Origin: Peptococcaceae bacterium UBA3933
GTDB taxonomy: Bacteria; Bacillota; Peptococcia; Peptococcales; BICA1-8
DNA length: 12,284 nucleotides
Direction of reading: 5' to 3'
Assembly (NCBI GenBank): GCA_002385805.1
Contig: DGEF01000100.1
Location: forward strand, 1 to 12,284
Each line of letters opens with the position of its first letter. Within the stretch, counting starts at the first letter, position 1. This document shows, piece after piece, positions 1 to 6,948 of the stretch. The notes beneath the pieces are model-generated. The model was not told the DNA's origin. It did no database searches and was given only the letters and a program-made list of their open reading frames with translations. Both the position numbers and the translations under genes were made by a program.

Positions 1-4
1 TCTC

Positions 5-21
5 AACCTTAACCTTAACCT
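5..21. repeat. Short hexamer tandem repeat (AACCTT, about 2.7 copies)
   Basis: The hexamer AACCTT is repeated nearly three times at the left edge, and the array may continue outside the window. It is non-coding and lies downstream of the DsrE-like gene. It is too short to assign a function and is recorded as part of the repeat-rich first 150 bases. Confidence 0.5.
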
Positions 22-26
22 CAATC

Positions 27-45
27 TTACGACCGAAGGTCGTAA
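27..45. repeat. 8-bp perfect hairpin with 3-nt loop
   Basis: TTACGACC (27-34) and GGTCGTAA (38-45) are perfect inverted repeats separated by GAA. On the minus strand this would be a compact hairpin with a TTC loop about 105 bases past the stop of the DsrE-like gene. It has no following U-run, so it is at best a weak terminator. It may equally be a dispersed genomic palindrome. Confidence 0.5.
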
Positions 46-95
46 TCCCAGCCACCAGCCACTAAAAACTAGCCAGTAATAAAGTCTACTAGTGA

Positions 96-116
96 GCGAG
101 TGGGCGAGTGGGCGAG
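96..116. repeat. 8-bp tandem repeat (GCGAGTGG, 2.6 copies)
   Basis: The unit GCGAGTGG occurs twice in a row, followed by a partial third copy GCGAG. It runs into the left member of the inverted repeat pair that flanks the DsrE-like gene, so it may be slippage within that repeat family. Confidence 0.55.
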
Positions 117-157
117 ATTCCAGTCACTAGTCACCAGTCACTAGTCACTACTAAATA
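107..157 (+). repeat. Left copy of inverted repeat flanking the DsrE-like gene
   Basis: AGTGGGCGAGATTC (107-120) is followed by a degenerate run of CAGTCACTAGTCAC-type units and ends in CTAAATA (151-157). The same order of motifs occurs inverted at 652-692, with the first 14 bases identical. The stop codon of the DsrE-like gene (TAG read on the minus strand, 151-153) sits inside this repeat. The CACTAGTCACCAG-like units look like a dispersed non-coding repeat family; that the family is dispersed is an inference. Confidence 0.7.
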
Positions 158-627
158 AACAGCTGCATATCTGCTTCCAGTGCGTCTTCCAGGTACTTTT
201 TAGCTTCTACCACTTCCAATTCGGGAATTAATTCCTCTTCTTTTAATCCCATTATTTCCATGGATAATTTACAACCATAAAATTTTACCCCTTTTTCCCT
301 GGCTCCTTTCAGAAAGGCTTCTAGGGGAGGGGCATTATCGTCTTTCATCATATCCAAAAGCATTAATTTGCCCAATCCGCTGAAATTCATTTTAGATAAA
401 GGCAACTCTTCCGGACCTTTGGGAGTCATAGCGCCAAACATTTTTTCATAGGTGGATTTACCTTCGGAAGTAACTTTTTCCGGGTCTCTTAATAAGAGCA
501 AGCCCCAGAAAGCGAAAAACATGGTTACCTCCACTTTCATTTCCCGGGCAGTATTAGCCAAGATGAGAGCAGCCAGTGCTTTGTCGTAATCACCGCTGAA
601 CATGAGGATGTTCATTTTTTTACTCAA
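151..627 (-). CDS. DsrE/DsrF-like (peroxiredoxin-like) family protein
   Basis: This 158-residue cytosolic protein resembles the DsrE/DsrF/DrsH-like family, small alpha/beta proteins that carry or transfer sulfur as cysteine persulfide. It begins with a beta strand and glycine turn (NILMFSGDYDKA). A hydrophobic FFAFWGLLLL stretch lies at 37-46, and a single conserved-looking cysteine, C119, sits in FYGCKLSMEIMGL, the usual place for the reactive Cys in this family. It ends LFI, as relatives do. The TTG start at 627 is chosen because GGAGG lies 8 bases upstream; the in-frame ATG 12 bases later is too far away. It lies 93 bases downstream of the cysteine-desulfurase-like gene on the same strand and may be co-transcribed with it. 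The family call is good, but the actual partner and acceptor are unknown. Confidence 0.8.
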   Translation of the reverse strand: MSKKMNILMFSGDYDKALAALILANTAREMKVEVTMFFAFWGLLLLRDPEKVTSEGKSTYEKMFGAMTPKGPEELPLSKMNFSGLGKLMLLDMMKDDNAPPLEAFLKGAREKGVKFYGCKLSMEIMGLKEEELIPELEVVEAKKYLEDALEADMQLFI

Positions 628-651
628 TTTTAATGCCTCCCGCCAACATAT

Positions 652-692
652 TATTTAGTGGCTAGTGGCTGGTGGCTAGAATCTCGCCCACT
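652..692 (-). repeat. Right copy of inverted repeat flanking the DsrE-like gene
   Basis: Read on the minus strand this runs AGTGGGCGAGATTC, then TAGCCACCAGCCACTAGCCAC-type units, then CTAAATA. It mirrors the copy at 107-157, with the 14-base outer part identical (679-692 against 107-120). It occupies most of the gap between the two minus-strand genes. A further related fragment (TAGCCACTACCAATTAGCCACTA at 701-723, written here as one repeat unit in two halves) runs into the stop codon of the desulfurase-like gene. Confidence 0.7.
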
Positions 693-720
693 AATTAAAC
701 TAGCCACTACCAATTAGCCA

Positions 721-2049
721 CTATACTCTTTGGTACTTCCGTATATATTCTGCTTTATTCTCCACAATTTTAGTCAGCAGCTGGATCAGCTTATCAACTT
801 CTTGATAATCATTATATAAACCAAAACTCAAGCGGACTAACCCCGGGTGGGGTGCTTTGGGATTTTGTAAATGTTTTTCAATATCCTTTTTATTTACTTT
901 TAGTAATTTTTGCACATAAGGTTGGGCACAAAAACAGCCGTTGCGGACTGCTATACCCCCTTCAAAAGCTAAAATTTTTGCTACTGCTTCATGAGTCATT
1001 CCTCGGATATTAAAGGGGATGATTCCTACCCGATCACTGCTGTCTCGATGGTTACCGTACAATTGAATATCCGGAATTTTTCTCAGCTTTCGGAGAGCGT
1101 ATTCCGTTAAACTTCGTTCATGCTTATCAATATTCTCCATACCTATACTTTGCAAGGTCTTAATGGCTTCTTGTAAAGCTACAACTCCGATTACATTAGG
1201 TGACCCGGCTTCCTCTCTGAAAGGTGGTTCATCCCAGATTATTATGTCTCTGGTAACCATAGCCACCGTACCCCCTCCCACATACTCAGGGGACCCTTTT
1301 TGAAAAACCTCTTTAGGACCGATTAAGACCCCTGTGCCAAAGGGTGCGTACATCTTATGGGCAGAAAAAGCTAAAAAATCTAGCTCTTCCGAGTCATTGC
1401 CATTATGCATTTTTACAGGTGTATGGGGAACTAACTGGGCACCGTCTACAAGTATTCTTGCTCCGTATTTATGGGCGATAGAGGCAATAGTATAAATAGG
1501 ATTGAGGAAACCTGTAACATTGGAAGCGCCGGTAACTGCAACCAGTTTTACTTTGCCCCTATATTTTTTTAGTTTTTGCTCTAAATCTTCCAGGATGAGT
1601 TTACCCTGATAATCAACCTGAACATAATCAATTTTGTACTTACGCCAGGGCAGGTCATTAGAGTGGTGTTCCATTTCTGTAGAGAGAATAACTCCTTTTT
1701 TATATTCATCTAACAAGCGGTATGATAATTTATTTATAGCATCAGTAGTGTTCTTAACAAAGATAACAGTTTTTTCTCTCAAATCAGCCTTAACAAAATC
1801 TGCTACCACTTCCCGTCCTTTTTCATATAAATCCGAAGAAATTTGAGATTTATAACCTGTCCCCCGATGGATAGAAGAATACCAGGGAGCAAATTCAACA
1901 ACTTTTTTAATCACAGAAGTAAAAGGCGGAGTGGAGGCCGCATTATCGAAATTTATTCCCGTAACCGTTTTCCCGTCTTTAAGAGGGACCTTCTCTTCCA
2001 CCCCAACTATTAAATGACGGAAATTTGGTTTAAAAATGGATAACTGCAT
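721..2049 (-). CDS. Class V aminotransferase, cysteine desulfurase type (PLP-dependent)
   Basis: This 442-residue PLP enzyme would convert cysteine to alanine, leaving a persulfide on the enzyme for sulfur delivery. Visible landmarks are NFDNAASTPP near residue 33, the cofactor-stacking His in EMEHHSND (H128/H129), DGAQLVPH at 202-209, the PLP Schiff-base lysine K232 in AFSAHKMYAPFGTG, and the candidate catalytic cysteine in VRNGCFCAQP (C372 or C374). The double cysteine and overall layout resemble SufS/Csd-like proteins of anaerobes. At about 440 residues it is somewhat longer than SufS (about 405), with extensions at both ends. The start is the only suitable ATG, but its ribosome binding site (GGTG) is weak. 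It is followed on the same strand by the DsrE-like gene, a plausible sulfur acceptor. Other class V enzymes, such as selenocysteine lyase-like ones, cannot be excluded. Confidence 0.85.
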   Translation of the reverse strand: MQLSIFKPNFRHLIVGVEEKVPLKDGKTVTGINFDNAASTPPFTSVIKKVVEFAPWYSSIHRGTGYKSQISSDLYEKGREVVADFVKADLREKTVIFVKNTTDAINKLSYRLLDEYKKGVILSTEMEHHSNDLPWRKYKIDYVQVDYQGKLILEDLEQKLKKYRGKVKLVAVTGASNVTGFLNPIYTIASIAHKYGARILVDGAQLVPHTPVKMHNGNDSEELDFLAFSAHKMYAPFGTGVLIGPKEVFQKGSPEYVGGGTVAMVTRDIIIWDEPPFREEAGSPNVIGVVALQEAIKTLQSIGMENIDKHERSLTEYALRKLRKIPDIQLYGNHRDSSDRVGIIPFNIRGMTHEAVAKILAFEGGIAVRNGCFCAQPYVQKLLKVNKKDIEKHLQNPKAPHPGLVRLSFGLYNDYQEVDKLIQLLTKIVENKAEYIRKYQRV

Positions 2050-2128
2050 ACTTTCACCAGCCTTTTCTTTTCTTCTACTTATTTATTCCAAAGAGACGAA
2101 AGTGTGCAAGTAAAATAACCTTATAGAA

Positions 2129-2141
2129 AAGGGATTCCCTT
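2129..2141. repeat. Small palindrome in the divergent intergenic region
   Basis: AAGGGA and TCCCTT flank a single T between the divergent desulfurase-like and LUD-domain genes. It could be an operator half-site pair, but nothing else supports regulation. No clear sigma-A promoter was found in this 148-base gap for either direction. Confidence 0.3.
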
Positions 2142-2197
2142 GTCCTTGTAGAAGTTTCAATTAAAGATTAAGAATTTTTTGAAAGGGAGGGATAATA

Positions 2198-2842
2198 ATG
2201 AACGCTTATGAAAAAGCCAGACGGGAGTTTGACAGGGATAGGGGCAATGTAGCGGTCAAGGCTTTGCGGGCAAATCGCATGGAGGCTTTACTCTTGGAAG
2301 ATAAAGAAGAGGCCCGTCAGTATTTGGTAAATGCCATTGACAGAGAGAAAACAGTTGCTTTTGGGGATTCCCTGACTTTAAGAGAAGTGGGTATTTTTCA
2401 AGCACTGGAGGAGCGGGGGCAGAAGGTAGTTAATCCTTTTAGGATTCCCGGCCAAGACGATATAGAGGCAATGTATGAGGTCTTTAATTGTTATTACTAC
2501 CTTACAGGAAGTAACGCAGTTACCCTTGACGGTAAAATCCTTTGTGTTGATGCTATTGGTAACCGGGTGGCCCCTATGTTTTTCGGTCCCAAAGAGGTTT
2601 TTATTGTGGCAGGCGTCAACAAGCTAGTGGATAATCTGGAAGATGGGCGGCGTAGGATAAAGGAATTTGCCGCACCTGTTAACGCCAGACGCCTAGGCAA
2701 AGGCACACCTTGTACAACTTTGCCTAAATGTGCAGATTGCAGTCATGAAACCCGGATTTGTAATGTGGAAGTGATATTACATAAAAAACCCCGCTTTACC
2801 AAAGTAACGGTCCTCCTGATTAACGAAAGCCTGGGTCTTTAA
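2198..2842 (+). CDS. LUD-domain protein (LutC/DUF162 family, lactate-utilization-like)
   Basis: This 214-residue protein belongs to the LUD (DUF162) family, which includes LutC of the LutABC lactate oxidation complex. The family signature is seen in LTGSNAVTLDG (102-112) followed by DAIGNRVAPM (118-127), with FGDSLTLREVG (55-65) earlier. Near the C terminus is a cysteine cluster, C172-x5-C178-x2-C181-x6-C188, suited to binding a metal or Fe-S centre. Classical LutC lacks it, but stand-alone clostridial members often have it. No lutA or lutB lies nearby, so a role in lactate oxidation is not shown; this form is of unknown function. The ATG start has AAAGGGAGG ending 7 bases upstream. It is transcribed alone, ended by the terminator at 2854-2895. 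Confidence 0.8.
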   Translation: MNAYEKARREFDRDRGNVAVKALRANRMEALLLEDKEEARQYLVNAIDREKTVAFGDSLTLREVGIFQALEERGQKVVNPFRIPGQDDIEAMYEVFNCYYYLTGSNAVTLDGKILCVDAIGNRVAPMFFGPKEVFIVAGVNKLVDNLEDGRRRIKEFAAPVNARRLGKGTPCTTLPKCADCSHETRICNVEVILHKKPRFTKVTVLLINESLGL

Positions 2843-2853
2843 AGATGGTATCT

Positions 2854-2900
2854 TAAGAGTATTCTATGAAAAACTTTTTTCATAGAATGCTCTTATTTTA
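2854..2900 (+). terminator. Rho-independent terminator after the LUD-domain gene
   Basis: TAAGAG..ATTCTATGAAAAA (2854-2873) pairs with TTTTTTCATAGAAT..CTCTTA (2875-2895), with one G-U wobble (2860/2889). It is a stem of up to 20 bp beginning 12 bases after the stop. TTTTATTT follows directly. The symmetry would also let it work in the other direction. Confidence 0.85.
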
Positions 2901-2918
2901 TTTAATAAAAGCAGGGAA

Positions 2919-2948
2919 TTGAAAATAAATAGTGAATTATATTATAAT
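2919..2948 (+). promoter_or_regulatory. Sigma-A promoter of the pxp operon
   Basis: TTGAAA (2919-2924, five of six consensus bases) and a perfect TATAAT (2943-2948) are separated by 18 bases. A second overlapping TATAAT begins at 2948. Transcription would start near 2955, giving an AT-rich leader of about 90 bases before pxpA. No recognisable riboswitch or operator was seen in the leader. Confidence 0.7.
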
Positions 2949-3043
2949 ATAATGACATTAAATGTAAATAAAGGAATAAAGTAGGTAATATTAAAATTAT
3001 TTAAAAAATAAATTTAATTAAATTAGTCAAGGGAGGTATTAGC

Positions 3044-3814
3044 TTGTTTAGAGTAGACCTTAATTCGGATTTAGGAGAAAGTTTTGGTGCTTATAAGTTA
3101 GGTATGGACAAAGAAGTGTTAGAAGTTATTACTTCGGCTAACATAGCTTGTGGTTTACATGCCGGCGATCCAATGGTTATGGCTGAAACAGTACAAATTG
3201 CAGCTAAAAATCAGGTAGAAATAGGAGCTCATCCTGGCTTTCCGGATTTACAAGGTTTTGGCCGTAGGAATATGAACTTAAGTTATGAAGAGGTTAAAAA
3301 CTATGTGATTTATCAAATAGGGGCCTTAGAGGCCTTTGCCAGAAAGGAGGGAAAAAGTTTACAACACGTAAAACCTCATGGGGCTCTTTATAATATGGCC
3401 GCCAAAGATTACCGTCTTGCTTTAGCTATTGCTGAAGCCATAAAAGAAGTTAATCCAGAACTGATTCTTTTAGCTTTGGCCAAATCAGAAATGGTAAAAG
3501 CCGCCCAAGAAATAGGGTTAAAAGTAGCCCAGGAGGTTTTTGCCGACAGGGGTTACAACCCTGACGGTACTCTGGTAGCCAGAGGCACTCCCGGGGCCAT
3601 GATTCATGATAAAAGCATTGCTATTCCTAGAGTAGTTCGCATGGTTACGGAGGGCAAGGTAACGGCTGTCAACGGTGAGGAAATTTCAATTAAGGCAGAC
3701 AGTATTTGTGTCCACGGCGATAACCCACTTGCCATAGAATTTGTCAGAGAAATCAGGGCAGCATTAAAAGAAGCTAATGTCAAGATTGAACCCTTAAAGA
3801 ATTTTATCGGTTAG
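3044..3814 (+). CDS. pxpA: 5-oxoprolinase (ATP-hydrolysing) subunit A, LamB/YcsF family
   Basis: PxpA is the subunit of bacterial 5-oxoprolinase that, with PxpB and PxpC, hydrolyses 5-oxoproline (pyroglutamate) to glutamate at the expense of ATP. At 256 residues it has the usual family length and shows the full set of LamB/YcsF motifs in order: DLNSDLGESFG (5-15), NIACGLHAGDP (33-43), GAHPGFPD (61-68), KPHGALYN (110-117), ADRGY (167-171) and CVHGDNP (222-228). The start is TTG, supported by AAGGGAGGT ending 6 bases before it and by the family N terminus falling directly after it. It is the first gene of the operon, and the ribosome binding site of the next gene overlaps its stop codon. No sign of damage was seen. 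Confidence 0.95.
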   Translation: MFRVDLNSDLGESFGAYKLGMDKEVLEVITSANIACGLHAGDPMVMAETVQIAAKNQVEIGAHPGFPDLQGFGRRNMNLSYEEVKNYVIYQIGALEAFARKEGKSLQHVKPHGALYNMAAKDYRLALAIAEAIKEVNPELILLALAKSEMVKAAQEIGLKVAQEVFADRGYNPDGTLVARGTPGAMIHDKSIAIPRVVRMVTEGKVTAVNGEEISIKADSICVHGDNPLAIEFVREIRAALKEANVKIEPLKNFIG

Positions 3815-3825
3815 GAGGAGATGTG

Positions 3826-5046
3826 ATGTCCAATAATTCAGGTCCGCTATTAAATAATAATAAACCTAAAGCTAATTTCAGTGCCTTATTAGGTGCGGCC
3901 TTCTTAATGGCCACCTCGGCTATAGGTCCTGGGTTTGTTACCCAAACAGCGGTGTTTACTGAACAGTATTTAGCCAATTTTGCTTTTATCATTATAGCAT
4001 CCGTTATATTAGATATCGGTGCTCAAATGAATGTGTGGCGGGTTATTTCTGTTTCCGGAATGCGCGGGCAGGATGTGGCCAATAAAGTCTTACCAGGTTT
4101 AGGCTATTTTGTTGCTTTTTTAGTAGCTTTAGGAGGCCTGGCTTTTAATATCGGCAACGTAGGCGGAGCAGGTTTGGGGATGAATGTGCTCTTTGGCATA
4201 ACCCCTGAAATGGGTGCTGTAATTTCAGCAATGATAGCTATATTAATATTTTTATCTAAAGAAATGGGTAAAGCCATGGATGCCTTTGCTAAAACTTTAG
4301 GGGGGGTTATGATCTTACTCACCTTTTATGTAGCTATTGTTACTAAACCTCCCGTAGGTGAAGCGGCTCTCCGTGCCGTTTATCCCACAGAAGTACCTTT
4401 ATTGCCCATTATTACCTTACTGGGTGGTACGGTAGGTGGATATATTACATTTGCCGGCGGTCACCGCCTTATTGACGCAGGAATAACCGGTTTAGAGAAT
4501 TTGAAAGAAGCAACCAAAGGCTCTGTTACAGGGATACTGATTGCTTCGGTTATGCGCATTGTTCTTTTCCTAGCCGTCCTGGGTGTTGTTGCAGCAGGGC
4601 ACCAGTTAGATCCGTCTAACCCACCGGCTTCCGCTTTCCAAATTGCTGCCGGAAATGTAGGTTATAAGCTTTTTGGTATTGTCTTTTGGTCGGCGGCTAT
4701 TACCTCTGTAGTAGGTGCAGCTTATACTTCAGTTTCCTTTTTACGTTCTCTGGCTAATACTTTTGAGAAGAATTATAAATGGTGGATTATTGCCTTTATT
4801 ATTGCCTCTACAGCAATCTTAGTAACCGTAGGTCGACCTGTAAAACTTTTAATCCTGGCCGGTGCCTTAAATGGATTGATTTTACCGATTACTTTAGGTA
4901 CCATGCTTATTGCTTCTAAACGGAAGGATATCGTGGGGGAATATAAACAACCTACCTGGTTATTGATTTTCGGGATTTTAGTTGTACTAATTGCCTTATA
5001 TGCCGGTGTTCTTTCCTTACAGGGCATGGCTGATCTTTTCAAATAG
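3826..5046 (+). CDS. NRAMP-fold membrane transporter, YcsG-like, of the 5-oxoproline operon
   Basis: This 406-residue polytopic membrane protein has about 11 hydrophobic segments and belongs to the NRAMP family subgroup encoded beside pxpA (ycsG in Bacillus subtilis). Canonical NRAMP metal carriers have DPGN in helix 1 and a Met-Pro-His-type motif in helix 6. Here the corresponding sites read GPGF (34-37) and GGH (about 211-213), so the metal-binding Asp, Asn and Met are absent. The likely inference is uptake of 5-oxoproline or a related organic substrate rather than Mn or Fe; this rests on operon context. ATG 3826 is chosen over the adjacent GTG 3823 because GGAGGAG ends 5 bases before it. 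It lies 11 bases after pxpA and 19 before pxpB. Confidence 0.85.
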   Translation: MSNNSGPLLNNNKPKANFSALLGAAFLMATSAIGPGFVTQTAVFTEQYLANFAFIIIASVILDIGAQMNVWRVISVSGMRGQDVANKVLPGLGYFVAFLVALGGLAFNIGNVGGAGLGMNVLFGITPEMGAVISAMIAILIFLSKEMGKAMDAFAKTLGGVMILLTFYVAIVTKPPVGEAALRAVYPTEVPLLPIITLLGGTVGGYITFAGGHRLIDAGITGLENLKEATKGSVTGILIASVMRIVLFLAVLGVVAAGHQLDPSNPPASAFQIAAGNVGYKLFGIVFWSAAITSVVGAAYTSVSFLRSLANTFEKNYKWWIIAFIIASTAILVTVGRPVKLLILAGALNGLILPITLGTMLIASKRKDIVGEYKQPTWLLIFGILVVLIALYAGVLSLQGMADLFK

Positions 5047-5065
5047 TTAGTAAGAAGGTGTCCGT

Positions 5066-5815
5066 ATGTATAAAAAGGCTTTATATCTTCCCGCCGGGGA
5101 TAAAAGCTTGGTTATAGAGTTTGGCAATACTATCAGCAAAGAAATAAATTTGAAAATTCGAAATATGATTTTGGCTCTGGAAAGGGCCAATTTACCCGGT
5201 ATTCTGGAACTTGTCCCTACGTACCGTTCTATTCTGTTAATTTATGACCCATTGGTATGGATATACCCGTCCTTAATTTCTTCTTTAAAAAAAATAGAAA
5301 CAGAACTTACCTCATTGGAGCTTCCTAAACCCAGGGTAAATTTAATACCTGTAGTTTATGGTGGCGAGTACGGTCCTGATCTTCCTTTTGTCTGTGAACA
5401 TAATGGTTTAACCCAGGAAGAAGTAATAAAAATTCATACAGGTACAGACTACCTTATTTATATGCTAGGTTTTACTCCTGGTTTTACTTATCTGGGAGGT
5501 ATGGATGAACGGATTGCTACTCCTCGTTTAAAAACACCTAGGGTAAAAATTCCGGCAGGATCAGTAGGGATAGCCGGCAGCCAAACAGGGATTTACCCTA
5601 TTGACAGCCCAGGCGGCTGGCAGTTAATCGGGAGAACGCCGGTTAAGCTTTTTGATCCCTATAGAGAAAAGCCTGTTCTCCTTTCCGCAGGTGATTATGT
5701 ACGTTTTTATGAAATTACTCCCCAGGAGTACGAGGAAATTGCGAAAAAAGCAGAAGCCGGAAATTACCAGGTGGAAACAAGGGAATATTCGGTAGGGGAG
5801 GTAGCAGGAGAATGA
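5066..5815 (+). CDS. pxpB: 5-oxoprolinase subunit B (KipI/allophanate hydrolase subunit 1 family)
   Basis: PxpB (249 residues) is the KipI-like subunit that pairs with PxpC in the ATP-dependent 5-oxoprolinase. Family hallmarks are GFTPGFTYLGG (135-145), PAGSVGIAGSQTGIYP (163-178) and SPGGWQLIGRTP (181-192), a cyclophilin-like C-terminal half. The N-terminal half, with YRSILLIYDP (53-62), is also typical. The ATG has AAGAAGGTG upstream. Its stop overlaps the pxpC start by 4 bases (ATGA), implying translational coupling and stoichiometric production. In Bacillus subtilis the homologue KipI also inhibits the sporulation kinase KinA; whether that holds here cannot be seen. The name kipI is an alternative. 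Confidence 0.94.
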   Translation: MYKKALYLPAGDKSLVIEFGNTISKEINLKIRNMILALERANLPGILELVPTYRSILLIYDPLVWIYPSLISSLKKIETELTSLELPKPRVNLIPVVYGGEYGPDLPFVCEHNGLTQEEVIKIHTGTDYLIYMLGFTPGFTYLGGMDERIATPRLKTPRVKIPAGSVGIAGSQTGIYPIDSPGGWQLIGRTPVKLFDPYREKPVLLSAGDYVRFYEITPQEYEEIAKKAEAGNYQVETREYSVGEVAGE

Positions 5816-6849
5816 GTTTTATAAAAGTAATTAAGCCGGGTTTCTTTACTACCATCCAGGACCGAGGTAGATACGGTTTTCAGAAATGGGGTATCCCGGT
5901 GGCGGGAGCCATGGATGAATATGCATTGCGGTTGGCTAACTTACTGGTCGGAAACAATCAGGAAGAAGGCTGTCTGGAAATAACACTTTTGGGGCCTACT
6001 TTGCAATTTAATATGGAAGGGCTTATTGCCCTTACCGGTGCTGATTTAGGGGCTAAATTAAACGGTACGGACTGTCCTCTTTATGAAGCAATATGGGTAA
6101 AAAAAGGGGATATTTTAGAGTTTACCGGGGTAAAATCAGGCTGTCGTGCTTATTTAGCTGTCAGCGGTGGGTTTGACATTCCGGAAGTATTAGGCAGTAA
6201 ATCAACTTATGTGCGTGGAAAATTCGGAGGGTTTAAGGGCAGGCCCTTACAGGCGGGAGACCAAATTCCGGTGGCCGGTCCCAGTGGGTCCTGGGAAAAG
6301 TTACGGGGTCTTCAGATTCCGGTGGAATTTAGGACTGGGTTTACGAACCAAATTAATTTACGAGTTGTATTAGGACCTCAGTCCGACAGCTTTACCAAAA
6401 GTGGAATTGATACCTTTCTAAACAGTACATATAAAGTTACCAATGAGGCAGATCGGATGGGTTACCGGTTAGAAGGGCCTAAAATAGAACATAAAAGTGG
6501 GGCTGATATTATTTCTGACGGTATCCCCCTTGGGGCGGTGCAAGTACCCGGGCATGGTTTTCCTATTGTAATGATGGCTGACCGCCAAACTACAGGAGGT
6601 TATACGAAGATAGCTACTGTGATTACCCCTGACTTAAACAAATTAGCTCAAGCAAAGCCAGGGGACAGCATTAGTTTTCAAGCTGTAAGTTTAGAAAAAG
6701 CTCACCAAATATACCGGGAATATGAAGGACAAATAAAAAAATTAAAAGAGTACCTGGAAAACACAAAAAATACTGTAAAAAGCACCAAGAAAGCCATGAT
6801 TTTAAGAATAAATAACAAGGAATACTATGTGGAAATAGAAGAGGTATGA
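5812..6849 (+). CDS. pxpC: 5-oxoprolinase subunit C (KipA/biotin-dependent carboxyltransferase-like)
   Basis: PxpC (345 residues) is the KipA/allophanate hydrolase subunit 2-like partner of PxpB. The N terminus carries the family motif PGFFTTIQDRGRYGFQ (9-24) and GAMDEYALRLANLLVGN (32-48). Further motifs are LTGADLGAKLNG (74-85), AVSGGFD (116-122) and, late in the protein, DRQTTGGYTKIA. After the conserved core there is a lysine-rich helical stretch followed by MILRINNKEYYVEIEEV (329-345), which resembles the first strand of a biotin carboxyl carrier domain, though no attachment lysine follows. The start overlaps the pxpB stop (ATGA), with AGGAG just upstream. No terminator is evident in the 99 bases before the spore coat gene. 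Confidence 0.93.
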   Translation: MSFIKVIKPGFFTTIQDRGRYGFQKWGIPVAGAMDEYALRLANLLVGNNQEEGCLEITLLGPTLQFNMEGLIALTGADLGAKLNGTDCPLYEAIWVKKGDILEFTGVKSGCRAYLAVSGGFDIPEVLGSKSTYVRGKFGGFKGRPLQAGDQIPVAGPSGSWEKLRGLQIPVEFRTGFTNQINLRVVLGPQSDSFTKSGIDTFLNSTYKVTNEADRMGYRLEGPKIEHKSGADIISDGIPLGAVQVPGHGFPIVMMADRQTTGGYTKIATVITPDLNKLAQAKPGDSISFQAVSLEKAHQIYREYEGQIKKLKEYLENTKNTVKSTKKAMILRINNKEYYVEIEEV

Positions 6850-6907
6850 GTAAAGCTAAAAAGATTTAAATAAAAAGTAATATTTTCCGGGTAGCAAGTG
6901 AACAATA

Positions 6908-6938
6908 CTCCTTGTAAAGATTATAAAATTTCAAGGAG
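6908..6938 (+). promoter_or_regulatory. Hairpin masking the ribosome binding site of the spore coat gene
   Basis: CTCCTTG (6908-6914) is a perfect complement of CAAGGAG (6932-6938), which contains most of the Shine-Dalgarno AAGGAGGT. The stem could extend inward by three A-U pairs if one base bulges. In the mRNA this would hide the ribosome binding site and could control translation of the CotF-like gene. The structure is seen; its function is inferred. Confidence 0.4.
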
Positions 6939-6948
6939 GTTTTCACTT

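Noticed and set aside
46..150. Possible CRISPR-like array in the repetitive left end
   Set aside because: The repeat units are short (7-14 bases), degenerate and nearly contiguous. There are no spacers of constant length and no cas genes.
4773..5042. Minus-strand ORF of 89 codons inside the transporter gene
   Set aside because: It lies opposite a well-supported membrane protein, with Lys/Ile-rich translation and no family match.
6898..6948. Upstream in-frame GTG as start of the CotF-like gene
   Set aside because: It would place the strong AAGGAGGT ribosome binding site inside the coding region, and it has no such site of its own. The ATG at 6949 is ideally spaced, and the protein family begins near it.
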